Source of the DNA: an uncultured Cellvibrio sp.
Lineage (GTDB): Bacteria; Pseudomonadota; Gammaproteobacteria; Pseudomonadales; Cellvibrionaceae
DNA: 23,895 nucleotides
Reading direction: 5' to 3'
Assembly: GCA_946481735.1 (NCBI GenBank)
Contig: CAMLOU010000062.1
Span: 1-23,895, forward strand
Part shown: positions 7,960 through 16,094 of the stretch, piece after piece
Layout: each line of letters begins with the position of its first letter
Position numbering within the stretch: position 1 is the stretch's first letter
The notes under the pieces: generated by a model
The model's input: only the letters and a program-made list of their open reading frames with translations
The model's database searches: none
Told to the model about the DNA's origin: nothing
Position numbers and translations under genes: made by a program

Positions 7960-8607
7960 ATGTCCAAATCTGGCCTTGATGCATTGTTGCGTCCAGAAGA
8001 TAGCATCCTTGTCCTTATCGACCACCAACCTTACCAATTCACTAATCTGAATAGCCATGAACCGACCATGATCGTCAACAATGTTGTTGGTCTCGCCAAG
8101 GGTGCAAAAGTATTCAATGTGCCGACCATTCTGACGACAGTGATCGAAGAGCGCGGCGGTTACCTTATTAAAGGGCTGCAGGACGTTTTCCCCGAGCAGA
8201 AACCAATTGACCGCACCTTTATCAATACCTGGCAAGATCCAAAGGTGACGGACATCGTGAAAAAGAGCGGGCGTAAACAACTGATCATCGCCGCCCTGTG
8301 GACCGAAATCTGTCTGGCCATGCCAGTGATTCAGGCTCTCGGTGAAGGATACGATGTTTTTATTGTCACTGACGCCTCTGGTGGTACCTCACTCGAGGCG
8401 CATGAAATGGCTGTGCGTCGCATGGTTCAGGCCGGCGCTGTCCCGATTACCTGGATGGCTGTCGTCTCCGAGTGGCAACGTGACTGGGCTCGTGAAGAGA
8501 CCGGCGCAGGCCTTGCAGAACTTCTTGCCGAACATGGTGGCGCGAGTGGGGTTGCATTTGCCTGGGAGATGCAGCTTCTCGCCACTCGTGCCAAATCGGG
8601 CGTGTAG
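7960..8607 (+). CDS. Isochorismatase-family (YcaC-like) cysteine hydrolase 1
   Basis: 215 residues from the ATG at 7960, preceded by GGAG at 7950-7953; the longer frame from 7879 would run through the operator region and is rejected. The fold is the isochorismatase-like hydrolase: LIDHQPYQ gives the catalytic Asp (D21), GRKQLIIA the Lys (K106), and LWTEICLAMP the nucleophilic Cys (C118). The cis-peptide region is followed by VTDASGG. By length and pattern it belongs with E. coli YcaC, whose physiological substrate is unknown, rather than with true isochorismatases. It is the first gene of a + strand unit with a paralogue and a porin, under regulatory copy C. Substrate unknown, probably a small amide, ester or isochorismate-like molecule. 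Confidence 0.88.
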   Translation: MSKSGLDALLRPEDSILVLIDHQPYQFTNLNSHEPTMIVNNVVGLAKGAKVFNVPTILTTVIEERGGYLIKGLQDVFPEQKPIDRTFINTWQDPKVTDIVKKSGRKQLIIAALWTEICLAMPVIQALGEGYDVFIVTDASGGTSLEAHEMAVRRMVQAGAVPITWMAVVSEWQRDWAREETGAGLAELLAEHGGASGVAFAWEMQLLATRAKSGV

Positions 8608-8637
8608 TAGTGCCCAGTATTACTGCGAGCGTTGTTG

Positions 8638-8668
8638 TTGACAGAGAGTCTGTTCGTCTTGCTATGAC
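8638..8668 (+). promoter_or_regulatory. Possible internal promoter before hydrolase 2
   Basis: A perfect TTGACA at 8638-8643 is followed after 19 bases by TATGAC (8663-8668), a partial -10 match with long spacing. The next gene starts at 8707 with AAAGGAAAA as ribosome binding site. This may give hydrolase 2 and the porin expression independent of the upstream element; sequence match only. Confidence 0.3.
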
Positions 8669-8706
8669 AACGATGCATTCTTAATAACTCTCAAAGGAAA
8701 ATTGCT

Positions 8707-9393
8707 ATGAGTAATTCGAAATTAGAAGTCCTTACTCCACACAACTGTCAATTGATCATCATTGACCACCAGCCACAAATGGCATTCGGTGTGCAAAGTA
8801 TTGATAGGCAAACGCTGAAGAACAACGTGGTTGGCTTGGCGAAAGCCGCCAAGATATTCAACATTCCTACAACGATTACAACCGTGGAGACAGAAAGTTT
8901 CTCCGGTCATACCTATCCTGAAATCCTGGCGGTGTTTCCTGAAGCGCCACTCCTTGAACGCACCTCCATGAACTCCTGGGACGACCAAAAGGTACGCGAC
9001 GCCTTAAAATCCAACAGTCGCAATAAGGTCATTGTGGCTGGGCTTTGGACTGAAGTGTGTAACACCACCTTTGCGCTATCAGCGATGTTAGAGGGTGGTT
9101 ACGAAATTTACATGGTGGCTGATGCGTCCGGCGGTACGAGCTTGGCCGCACACGATTATTCGATGCGGCGAATGATACAAGCAGGTGTTGTACCAGTGAC
9201 CTGGCAACAGGTGTTATTGGAATGGCAGCGAGATTGGAAAAATCGTGACACCTATAATGCAGTTATGGATTTGGTAAAAGAGCATTCAGGTGCTTACGGG
9301 ATGGGCGTTGACTACGCTTACACCATGGTTCACAAAGCGGAAGAGCGTGTTAAACACGGTCAGGTTCTACCACCGCAAGCTGCCAATGTTTAA
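8707..9393 (+). CDS. Isochorismatase-family (YcaC-like) cysteine hydrolase 2
   Basis: 228 residues with an AAAGGAAA ribosome binding site ahead of the ATG. It has the same motif set as the gene upstream: IIDHQPQM (D20), SRNKVIVAGL (K107), LWTEVCNTT (C118) and VADASGGTS. The pair are clearly paralogues (shared NNVVGLAK, FNxPT, WTExC, DASGGTS, RRMxQAGxVPxTW), but have diverged throughout. That points to an old tandem duplication with different substrate specificities rather than a recent copy. The residue after the catalytic Cys region differs (AMP versus TTF). Its last 8 bp overlap the porin start, so translation of the two is probably coupled. Confidence 0.88.
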   Translation: MSNSKLEVLTPHNCQLIIIDHQPQMAFGVQSIDRQTLKNNVVGLAKAAKIFNIPTTITTVETESFSGHTYPEILAVFPEAPLLERTSMNSWDDQKVRDALKSNSRNKVIVAGLWTEVCNTTFALSAMLEGGYEIYMVADASGGTSLAAHDYSMRRMIQAGVVPVTWQQVLLEWQRDWKNRDTYNAVMDLVKEHSGAYGMGVDYAYTMVHKAEERVKHGQVLPPQAANV

Positions 9394-10771
9394 GTGCCGG
9401 AGTTTTCAGGCCCTCCCATACGCTGGCAAATATGCCAGCGCACTTTTTATTTTTTCTTCGTTTACACACGCAGCAGATGAACCCGCTTTTAATGCGCTTC
9501 GCTGGAATGAAAATTATGGCAGCCTGGCGCAGAACCCAGACCCTGATTCTTATGATAAATTCAAATACGTTCCTCTAAGCGAAATGAATGATGGCGCTTA
9601 CCTTTCTTTCGGCGGCTCAGCCCGCTCCCGAATCGATTTTTTTGAAAACAAACGTTTTGGGCTACAAAATGAGCATATAGACCATCTTGCCCAGCAACGA
9701 TTTTATTTTCATGCCGATACGGTATTGAACAGAAACTTCCGAATTTTCACAGAAATTTCTGTCAGTTTTGCGGATGCAAAAAATTCCAATGTCGGGCCTT
9801 TTGATCGCGATGAACCAGACCTGTCGCAGGGATTTTTGCAATTTAATTATGACCAGTTTGCAATAAAACTCGGCAGACAAGAGATGTCGCTGGGTTCCAG
9901 CAGGCTTGTGAGCCTAAGGAACGGCCCCAATATTCGCTTGTCATTTGATGGTGTGTTAGTTGAAAGATCGGACGCCAGATTTGACCTTAAAACATTCTAC
10001 TTAAACCCAGTCGAACCGCGCGATGGTTCATTCAACAACCAAGGTTCAGACAGTGAAGCACTTTGGGGGATTTACACCACCACGAAGTTTAATCCCACTA
10101 ATGTGGATTTCTATTATCTCGGGCTTAAACGCGAGAGCCTGATAAACACCCTTCCCTCAGCCGATGAAAAGCGTCATTCGTTGGGTGCACGATTATTCGG
10201 AGTGAGGGACAACGTCGATTGGAATATAGAAGTCGTTTATCAGACAGGGGATATTGCCGAGTACGATATCGAAGCCTGGACTCTTGCTTCGATCATGGGT
10301 TACCGGTTTGTTGACCTGCCTGGTTCACCAAGAGTTGCGCTGGGGACCAGTATCGCCAGTGGCGATAGAGATTCAAATGACCGCTCCATTAACACATTCA
10401 ATCCACTGTTTCCTAACTACGGGTACTTTGAAGAAGCAGGTGTACTTTCCCCGCAAAATTTCTACAACATAGAACCGGAAATTTCATTTAACGTAACACC
10501 GCAATTCTCAATTGCTTTTGACTGGAATTTTTTCTGGCGGCTGGAAAAAGCTGACGCAGTTTACGTCGCAGGTTTAAGACCTTTGGCCAACACCGCAACA
10601 GTTGATGGCCATCGCGTCACCAATGTTCCATCATTGAGCCTTGATTACCAGGCAAATAGACATTTTCGATTTGATATCAGTTACAGCCATTTTTTCGCCG
10701 ACGAAGTGATAAAAAATTCGGGTGGAAAAGACATTAATTATTTTAAAGTTCAGATGGATATCACTTTTTGA
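9386..10771 (+). CDS. Outer-membrane porin, alginate-export family
   Basis: 461 residues from the ATG at 9386, which lies within the last codons of hydrolase 2. That start gives a signal peptide (about residues 1-29, FIFSSFTHA/AD), whereas the longer frame from 9290 does not. The mature part resembles the alginate_exp domain: YLSFGGSARSRIDFFEN near the start, then alternating-residue strands, FAIKLGRQEMSLGSSRLVS, FDGVLVE and repeated aromatic-ended strands. It closes with a C-terminal Phe (MDITF), the BamA recognition hallmark. Many family members are not alginate exporters but uptake channels for small, often aromatic or acidic compounds. It presumably lets the hydrolases' substrate or its precursor cross the outer membrane. 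Its 3' end overlaps the convergent MFS gene by 11 bp. Confidence 0.8.
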   Translation: MFKCRSFQALPYAGKYASALFIFSSFTHAADEPAFNALRWNENYGSLAQNPDPDSYDKFKYVPLSEMNDGAYLSFGGSARSRIDFFENKRFGLQNEHIDHLAQQRFYFHADTVLNRNFRIFTEISVSFADAKNSNVGPFDRDEPDLSQGFLQFNYDQFAIKLGRQEMSLGSSRLVSLRNGPNIRLSFDGVLVERSDARFDLKTFYLNPVEPRDGSFNNQGSDSEALWGIYTTTKFNPTNVDFYYLGLKRESLINTLPSADEKRHSLGARLFGVRDNVDWNIEVVYQTGDIAEYDIEAWTLASIMGYRFVDLPGSPRVALGTSIASGDRDSNDRSINTFNPLFPNYGYFEEAGVLSPQNFYNIEPEISFNVTPQFSIAFDWNFFWRLEKADAVYVAGLRPLANTATVDGHRVTNVPSLSLDYQANRHFRFDISYSHFFADEVIKNSGGKDINYFKVQMDITF

Positions 10772-12365
10772 TTGACGCTCCAAACAAATGTTTTTTGGTA
10801 GGCATTAAGTAGTGATTAACTTGAATGGCGACATTCTCCGTCTGAAAACGCCGGGCCTGCTCTTCAATTCGCTTATCGCTTTCGGTCACGCGTCCGTGGT
10901 GGCGCATGTGTTCGAGCCACGACTCATCCATAAAAAATTCAAGCCAACGCCTGGGGTTTTCGCTGTCCTGCACAAGCCCCCAGGAAAATGATCCATTACG
11001 ACGACGCGCATCACTCACACTTACCATAGCTTCCTGAAACGCAGCGGCATCTGAAGGATCAATATCGTATATCAGCGTCACCATGACTGAGCCCGGATCT
11101 TGCTCTTGATGATTTGTCAGTAACGGCTGCGGCCAATGCAATGACGGTGCAACATCTTCAAGATCGGTAACCGGTAAGCGAAATTTTTTCGTCACCGCAG
11201 TATTGATCAGCATTAACGAACCCGCGCAGATCAGTGCGATGGTCAGACTACTGTGGCTAGCAATCAACCCCCACAGTAGTCCGCCTGCTGCCATGCATCC
11301 GAAAAACACAAGCGTGTACACCGCAACCGCGCGGGCGCGAACCCAATTGGGTACTGAGGTTTGTGTGGCTACTTGCAGGCTTGAGAGCACAGTAATCCAG
11401 GCGGCCCCGCTGAGTAACATGACAGGCAATAGCAGCGTGAAATCGCGCACCAACGCCAACGAAAAAAGCACCAAGGCATATCCAACACTCGCGGTGAACA
11501 TTAACACTTCTGTCGAAAAGCGTATGCGCAAACGCGGTAGAAACATGGCACCGCCCACTGCACCAATACCGATGCTGCCTAGTAACAATCCAAAGTCCGT
11601 AGCGCTGCCCTGTAGCTCACCACGAACAATCAAGGGTAATAGCGCCATGCCAGCACTCGCGCCAATAAAAAATGCCATTGTCCGCACGAGCGTCGCTTGT
11701 AACGGTTTGGACGCGCGAGTGTAACGCCATCCCGCTCTGATCGCTCCCAGCAGCCTCTCGGCGGGAAGTACTGGTGTAGCAACTTCCCTTTTCCACGTCA
11801 GCAGCACAACCATGACACCCAAAAAAGATAACGCATTAAGCGCAAAGGTAGCCCAAGGGCCCGTTAAACTCACTATAACTCCCGCAATCGCCGGGCCAAT
11901 CGCCCGCGCCACATTAATGCCCACACTGGAGAGTGCGATCGCTCCCGCTAGATCCTGCTTGTCGACCAACTCCGGCGTGAGCGCCGACCAGGCGGGCATC
12001 ATCATCGCCGTGCCGATTCCCATTCCCAGGGAAAGGAACAGCAAAAGGGAGGTTGTCATGTGGCCGCTCAACGTGAGCAATGCAAGCACAACGGCGACGG
12101 ACGCCATCCATAACTGCACCAACAAAAGATACCGTCGTTTATCCACAATATCAGCAAGCGCACCTGCGGGTAGCGCAAGAAAAAACATCGGTGCAGAACC
12201 GGCGACTTGCACCAGTGCTACGTGAAGTGGGCTGGCTGACAGAGATGTCATTAGCCAACCCGCGCCGACTTCATGCATCCATGTTCCGATGTTGGACGCG
12301 ATGCTCGCAAGCCACAACCAGCGGAATGTTTTGTGTCGCAACGGACTCCAGGGAGAAGTGGGCAT
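10761..12365 (-). CDS. MFS_3-type exporter with C-terminal ABM-like domain
   Basis: 534 residues. The first ~400 residues have about 12 hydrophobic segments and resemble the EntS/'transmembrane secretion effector' branch of the major facilitator family (FRWLWLASIASNIGTWMHEVGAGWLMT near the start; ADIVDKRRYL in the 2-3 loop). The last ~120 residues are soluble and look like a dimeric alpha/beta-barrel ABM domain (VMVTLIYDIDPSDAAAFQEAM...RRWLEFFMDESWLEHMRHHGRVT). That architecture is usual for this family. It probably exports a small compound from the cytoplasm. It starts 16 bp after the amidohydrolase stop, so it is the last gene of the ABM-amidohydrolase-MFS unit. No strong ribosome binding site is seen (AGAG, 7 bases upstream). 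Confidence 0.85.
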   Translation of the reverse strand: MPTSPWSPLRHKTFRWLWLASIASNIGTWMHEVGAGWLMTSLSASPLHVALVQVAGSAPMFFLALPAGALADIVDKRRYLLLVQLWMASVAVVLALLTLSGHMTTSLLLFLSLGMGIGTAMMMPAWSALTPELVDKQDLAGAIALSSVGINVARAIGPAIAGVIVSLTGPWATFALNALSFLGVMVVLLTWKREVATPVLPAERLLGAIRAGWRYTRASKPLQATLVRTMAFFIGASAGMALLPLIVRGELQGSATDFGLLLGSIGIGAVGGAMFLPRLRIRFSTEVLMFTASVGYALVLFSLALVRDFTLLLPVMLLSGAAWITVLSSLQVATQTSVPNWVRARAVAVYTLVFFGCMAAGGLLWGLIASHSSLTIALICAGSLMLINTAVTKKFRLPVTDLEDVAPSLHWPQPLLTNHQEQDPGSVMVTLIYDIDPSDAAAFQEAMVSVSDARRRNGSFSWGLVQDSENPRRWLEFFMDESWLEHMRHHGRVTESDKRIEEQARRFQTENVAIQVNHYLMPTKKHLFGASIKK

Positions 12366-12381
12366 AGGTTGGCTCTACTGA

Positions 12382-14223
12382 TTAAAATGCAAAACAGGAA
12401 CAACCGAACGCACCCCAGAAACGGGTCAGGTCGTTTGCTGGAACATTGGCAGTGCGCACGCTATCGTGCCTGTGTGCGTGAACAGCGCAAGGGCCGCTGC
12501 ACTGGTGAACTTGCTTCAACAGAGGTGATCCCGCCTTCCAATGACCGGGTGTGTGAACCACTGGCGACCAGTCAGGCATTACCGGTATCGATGGCGGCGA
12601 TAATTTATCGAATTCGTCGCTGGCGTATACAACCTTGCCGCCTACAACAGTGAGCACTGATTCTATGTGCTTGATGTCATTCTCTTCAACGTCAAAATAA
12701 TCGGCGGACAGTGCGATCAGATCGCCAAGTTGCCCCTCTTTAATTTGCCCCTTTTTATGTTGCTCTGAAGAGAACCAGGCGCTGCCATGAGTAAATAATT
12801 GCAACGCAACCGCGCGCGATAGTCCTTCAGGATAAAGTGCCATTCCTCCTACCGTGCGTCCGCTGACCAACCAGTAAAGTGATGTCCAGGGATTGTAACT
12901 GGACACCCTCGTGGCGTCGGTGCCGGCACCAACCGGTACACCGTCTTCCAACATTCGTTTGATCGGTGGTGTTTGCTCAGCCGCTTGGGTTCCGTACTGA
13001 TCAATGAAGTATTCTCCCTGAAATGCCATCCGATCCTGAATGGCAATACCGCCACCCAGTGCGCGCACCCGTTCAATATTTTTGGGTGAAATGGTTTCTG
13101 CGTGATCAAAGAACCAGGGCAGCCCGGCAAACGGAATATCGCGATTTACTTTTTCAAAAACATCCAGCATGCGCGTGATGGACTCGTCATAAGTTGCGTG
13201 CAGACGAAATGGCCAGCGGTGTTCTACCAAGTGGCGCACAACATGTTCGAGCTCCTGTTCCATCGCATCAGGAAGATTCGGGCGAGGCTCAAGAAAATCT
13301 TCAAAGTCAGCAGCAGAAAAAACCAGCATCTCGCCAGCACCGTTGTGACGAAAGAAATCACTTCCGTCACCCGGCTTGACCAATCCAGTCCAGTTTTTGA
13401 AATCAGCCAGTTCCTCCTTTGGCTTTTGTGTGAACAGGTTATACGCGATGCGCACAGTCGACTGATTTTTTTCATCCAGCTCACGCACAACCTGGTAATC
13501 ATCAGGATAATTTTGAAACCCGCCTCCCGCATCAATAGCGCTCGTCACGCCCAATCGATTGAGTTCGCGCATAAATTGGCGGGTTGAGTTCACCTGGTAT
13601 TCCAGTGGAAGCTTGGGCCCTTTCGCTAGCGTCGAATAGAGAATCATTGCGTTAGGCTTGGCGATTAGCATGCCCGTCGGGTCGCCGTTGGCATCGCGTT
13701 GAATTTCGCCACCAGGGGGATTAGGTGTGTCACGGGTGTAGCCAACAACACGTAAGGCCGCCCTGTTAAGCAATGCCCGGTCATAAAGATGAAGAATAAA
13801 AACCGGCGTGTCTGGCGCCGCCTTATTAATTTCTGCCAAGGTGGGCATGCGCCGCTCTGCAAACTGGAACTCGTTCCAACCGCCAACCACCCTAACCCAC
13901 TGCGGAGCCGGGGTCCGGTCAGCTTGAAATTTCAACATGCTCAATGCATCGGCCAGTGAAGGCACACCTTCCCAGCGCAATTCCAGATTGTAATTAAGCC
14001 CACCCCGAATCAGGTGAAGATGTGAATCAATCAAGCCAGGGACAACCACGCGACGCCGCAAATCGATAATCTGCGTGTCCGCATCTCGCCAATTCATTGC
14101 TTCTTCATCATTTCCAACAAACACAAATTTTCCATCTTTAATCGCAACCGCTGTGGCATCGGGATTCTCACTATCAACCGTATGTATGCGACCATTGTGC
14201 AAGATAACCTCTGCTGTATTCAT
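12382..14223 (-). CDS. YtcJ-like metal-dependent amidohydrolase
   Basis: 613 residues of the amidohydrolase family 3/YtcJ type. It opens with the composite beta-sandwich (ILHNGRIHTVD...GKFVFVGND), then VPGLIDSHLHL, whose HxH (H68, H70) binds the catalytic metal. Later motifs include FRLHATYDES, FFDHAETISP, VGAGTDATRVSSYNPWTSLYWLVSGRT (the conserved barrel Asp) and the C-terminal sandwich (GQLGDLIALSADYF). The last ~40 residues form a Cys/His-rich tail (CSGPCAVHAHRH ... FGCSCFAF), outside the standard fold and possibly an extra metal site. Likely substrate class: an N-acyl, formamide or cyclic amide compound; not resolvable from sequence. No signal peptide, so cytoplasmic. It lies 73 bp after the ABM gene and 16 bp before the MFS gene. 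Confidence 0.88.
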   Translation of the reverse strand: MNTAEVILHNGRIHTVDSENPDATAVAIKDGKFVFVGNDEEAMNWRDADTQIIDLRRRVVVPGLIDSHLHLIRGGLNYNLELRWEGVPSLADALSMLKFQADRTPAPQWVRVVGGWNEFQFAERRMPTLAEINKAAPDTPVFILHLYDRALLNRAALRVVGYTRDTPNPPGGEIQRDANGDPTGMLIAKPNAMILYSTLAKGPKLPLEYQVNSTRQFMRELNRLGVTSAIDAGGGFQNYPDDYQVVRELDEKNQSTVRIAYNLFTQKPKEELADFKNWTGLVKPGDGSDFFRHNGAGEMLVFSAADFEDFLEPRPNLPDAMEQELEHVVRHLVEHRWPFRLHATYDESITRMLDVFEKVNRDIPFAGLPWFFDHAETISPKNIERVRALGGGIAIQDRMAFQGEYFIDQYGTQAAEQTPPIKRMLEDGVPVGAGTDATRVSSYNPWTSLYWLVSGRTVGGMALYPEGLSRAVALQLFTHGSAWFSSEQHKKGQIKEGQLGDLIALSADYFDVEENDIKHIESVLTVVGGKVVYASDEFDKLSPPSIPVMPDWSPVVHTPGHWKAGSPLLKQVHQCSGPCAVHAHRHDSVRTANVPANDLTRFWGAFGCSCFAF

Positions 14224-14296
14224 AACTTCTCCGAGGCCGGGCTATGTGCGGCATTGAAAGAAAACATAATGAAGTTTGAGTTACTAAAAGTTTTCG

Positions 14297-14914
14297 TTAA
14301 ACAGATTTCAACCAACCTGCAAACAAGCGAGTGACAGCTGGCATAAACAAATAAACAACTAGCAACACGATACTCAAGGTAATGACGACACTGCTTTGCA
14401 GGTGACCGCCAAGCCACGGGAAGTGTGCGAATACAGGCTGCCATAAAATAGGAATACCGATGCTTAACGGTAAAATAATGATGAATGTTATTACCGCTTG
14501 CTTCCAACGACGTGGAGCCTCATTACCTTCTTCTGGAATGAACCAGAATTCCGGCACGTTGTTAATCTCAAGAACCTCATCACTCGCTAACAAGTCTTCG
14601 GCATCGGCAATCAGCCGCTTGCGCTCGTCAGAGCTTATCCATGCTTGCAAGTGTTCGATGCTTGCGAAGCGCAATACGCTAGTAAAAAGTGGCAGGCCGT
14701 CGCTGTGGCTACGAAACACATCTACACCCAAATGTCCTTCACGCCCACTGGCAACAGCAATAATGTGTTTCAACCATGCTTCATATTTCTCAACCTCGCC
14801 AGCTTTTACGCGGTGGCGTACAACAAACGTGACTATCTCACGCGGTTTTAAAGACTGTGCCGGAGCGGAATTCTGATTTGACGTTGCGTAATTGTTAGAT
14901 CTGAAAGTGCTCAT
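14297..14914 (-). CDS. Membrane-anchored antibiotic-biosynthesis-monooxygenase (ABM) domain protein
   Basis: 205 residues from the ATG at 14914, preceded by TAGGA 8 bases upstream; the frame could also start at a TTG at 15034, but the extra 40 residues look non-native. Residues about 25-120 form an ABM-type ferredoxin-like domain (IVTFVVRHRVKAGEVEKYEAWL ... GHLGVDVFR). Two membrane helices follow (about 139-158 and 173-194), with the loop between them containing WQPVFAHFPWLGG. This is the COG3224-like architecture, for which no function is firmly established; ABM domains elsewhere oxidise quinol or polyketide-like substrates without cofactors. First gene of a unit with the amidohydrolase and exporter, about 210 bp downstream of operator copy A. 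Confidence 0.85.
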   Translation of the reverse strand: MSTFRSNNYATSNQNSAPAQSLKPREIVTFVVRHRVKAGEVEKYEAWLKHIIAVASGREGHLGVDVFRSHSDGLPLFTSVLRFASIEHLQAWISSDERKRLIADAEDLLASDEVLEINNVPEFWFIPEEGNEAPRRWKQAVITFIIILPLSIGIPILWQPVFAHFPWLGGHLQSSVVITLSIVLLVVYLFMPAVTRLFAGWLKSV

Positions 14915-15067
14915 GGTGCTGATTCCTACTTGGCTCAACAAAAGCTCACTGACGTATCTAGCTTCTTCGTTAAGCGAAAGATCAATACAACAAGGGCGGG
15001 GGAAATGCCAGATTTCACTACTTTCCAGAATCAAGGGTCCTGGAGTTTTGTTTGCTAAAGACCGGAT

Positions 15068-15206
15068 GAACGCTCAACACCCTTTCATTTACTTGCCTGA
15101 GGCGCAAATGATGTCATGGTGCTTGAAGGAGAACACTGTTTGATCCTGCGATTAGCAGTTCGAATCTGCTAAAAAAATGATGATCAATTTTTGCGGTCAT
15201 TACGCC
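15068..15206 (-). promoter_or_regulatory. Shared upstream regulatory element, copy A (core operator 15134-15170)
   Basis: On the minus strand the core begins AGCAGATTCGAACTGCT (near-palindrome), and after a short spacer ends GGATCAAACAGTG. Fifteen bases further is CATGACATCATTTG. The core differs from copy B at 2 of 37 positions and from copy C at 4. It lies between the chimeric regulator's stop codon (15184) and the ABM operon, so it would control the ABM-amidohydrolase-MFS unit. Similarity with copy B extends beyond the core into the regulator's last codons and for about 50 bp toward the ABM gene, ending near GTTGAGCGTTC. Confidence 0.75.
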
Positions 15207-15861
15207 ATACAGCCGGTGTTACGCCGATATGTTTGCGAAACGTTCGTCCAAAGTGGACGGCATCCGCAAAACCGGTAGCCTCAGCCACCTGATCGAGTGA
15301 GGTGGTAGTATTGATCAGGAGTTCCTGAGCCACCCGGATGCGAGAGTCGAGTTGCCAGCGATAGGGTGCGAGTCCGGTTGATGCCTTGAATGCACGGCTA
15401 AAATGCGCTTGTGATAAACCCACCATTGCAGCCAAGCAAGCCAGTTCAATTCGCTGGGGGAGGCAAGCCTCCATATAATCGATAACCCGTCGTAACTGCC
15501 ACGGGGCTAAACCTCCGGGATTTCGATCAGCACCGGGTGGTTTAGCAAAAAGATGGGTCGTAATCGCTTTAGCCAGTTCATCACCACAAGCTTGCATCGG
15601 AGCGCTGATCACGACCACGTCGGCAGTCTTCAATTCGGAAGCCAGCTCCTCAGGAAGTGCCTGCGTTGTTGAGTCAGTTTGCGGTGCGAAGGTGGCCCTG
15701 CCGCCTGCGTCAATGGCGGACGGCGCGTGATTGAGCTGGCAATACGTAAGCCTTGCCTTGGGATTTACTTCCAACAAGCACCGCACGGCGTCCCTTACCA
15801 GAATCTGTAAAACCGATGCGTCGCCGGAAAGGCTGCTGTTTATGACGAGAATATTGTTCAT
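15184..15861 (-). CDS. Chimeric regulator: AzoR-like N-terminal half fused to AraC-type DNA-binding domain
   Basis: 225 residues, start supported by AAAGGA 6 bases upstream. Residues 1-89 (NILVINSS at 3-10, ARLTYCQL at 36-43, LASELKTADVVVISAPM at 73-89) match the first half of FMN-dependent NADH-azoreductases (AzoR, flavodoxin-like fold) and stop just after the conserved APM. From about residue 93 the sequence becomes an AraC-family protein: a truncated sensor tail (ELAKAITTHLFAK), then GLAPWQLRRVIDYME and two helix-turn-helix motifs (about 136-157 and 186-210, ATGFADAVHFGRTFRKHIGVTPAVWR). The usual AraC cupin sensor and the AzoR C-terminal half are both missing. The frame is intact across the junction. 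It would be transcribed from what was once an azoR promoter, divergent to the LysR gene. It is the best candidate to bind the shared operators. Confidence 0.82.
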   Translation of the reverse strand: MNNILVINSSLSGDASVLQILVRDAVRCLLEVNPKARLTYCQLNHAPSAIDAGGRATFAPQTDSTTQALPEELASELKTADVVVISAPMQACGDELAKAITTHLFAKPPGADRNPGGLAPWQLRRVIDYMEACLPQRIELACLAAMVGLSQAHFSRAFKASTGLAPYRWQLDSRIRVAQELLINTTTSLDQVAEATGFADAVHFGRTFRKHIGVTPAVWRNDRKN

Positions 15862-15870
15862 GACTGTCCT

Positions 15871-15885
15871 TTCCTTGTTAAGGAA
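15871..15885. promoter_or_regulatory. Perfect inverted repeat at the ribosome binding site of the chimeric regulator
   Basis: TTCCTT-GTT-AAGGAA ends 10 bases before the regulator's start codon and abuts its AAAGGA ribosome binding site. In RNA it could form a 6-bp hairpin next to the initiation region; in DNA it could be an operator. The 233-bp divergent region 15862-16094 also contains the LysR gene's promoter and, presumably, LysR-box sites (T-N11-A), which I could not pin down with confidence. Confidence 0.4.
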
Positions 15886-16094
15886 TCAGCCAGAATGACT
15901 GAGTCTTTGGGGAGAAGAAGCGAAACAAGGCCGTCACAACAACCACGGATACGTCTTCTCTTGCCGCTATGAATGATGTTGTTTTTTCAGGAGAGATACC
16001 CCGACCGCGACGTCGCAACAAATAATGACACCGCTGTTCATGATGCGGTAGCCTTCCTTTATGCCACACAGTGTCGCGAAATGAGGAACACCAA

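Noticed and set aside
8652..8670. CTGTTCGTCTTGCTATGAC resembles one arm of the shared operator.
   Set aside because: Only a partial match, in the opposite orientation to the next gene, lacking the second half-site and the CATGACATC motif.
10761..10771. Eleven-base tail-to-tail overlap of porin and exporter genes as a sign of a frameshift or misassembly.
   Set aside because: Both C-termini look natural (porin ends in Phe; exporter tail extends past the ABM-like domain); short convergent overlaps are common.
11203..12653. Several open frames on the + strand opposite the MFS and amidohydrolase genes.
   Set aside because: Compositional shadows of well-conserved minus-strand genes; no ribosome binding sites or domains.
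16071..16094. GTG start giving an 8-residue longer LysR protein.
   Set aside because: The GAGGA ribosome binding site lies inside that extension and fits the ATG at 16095; LysR proteins normally begin just before the helix-turn-helix.
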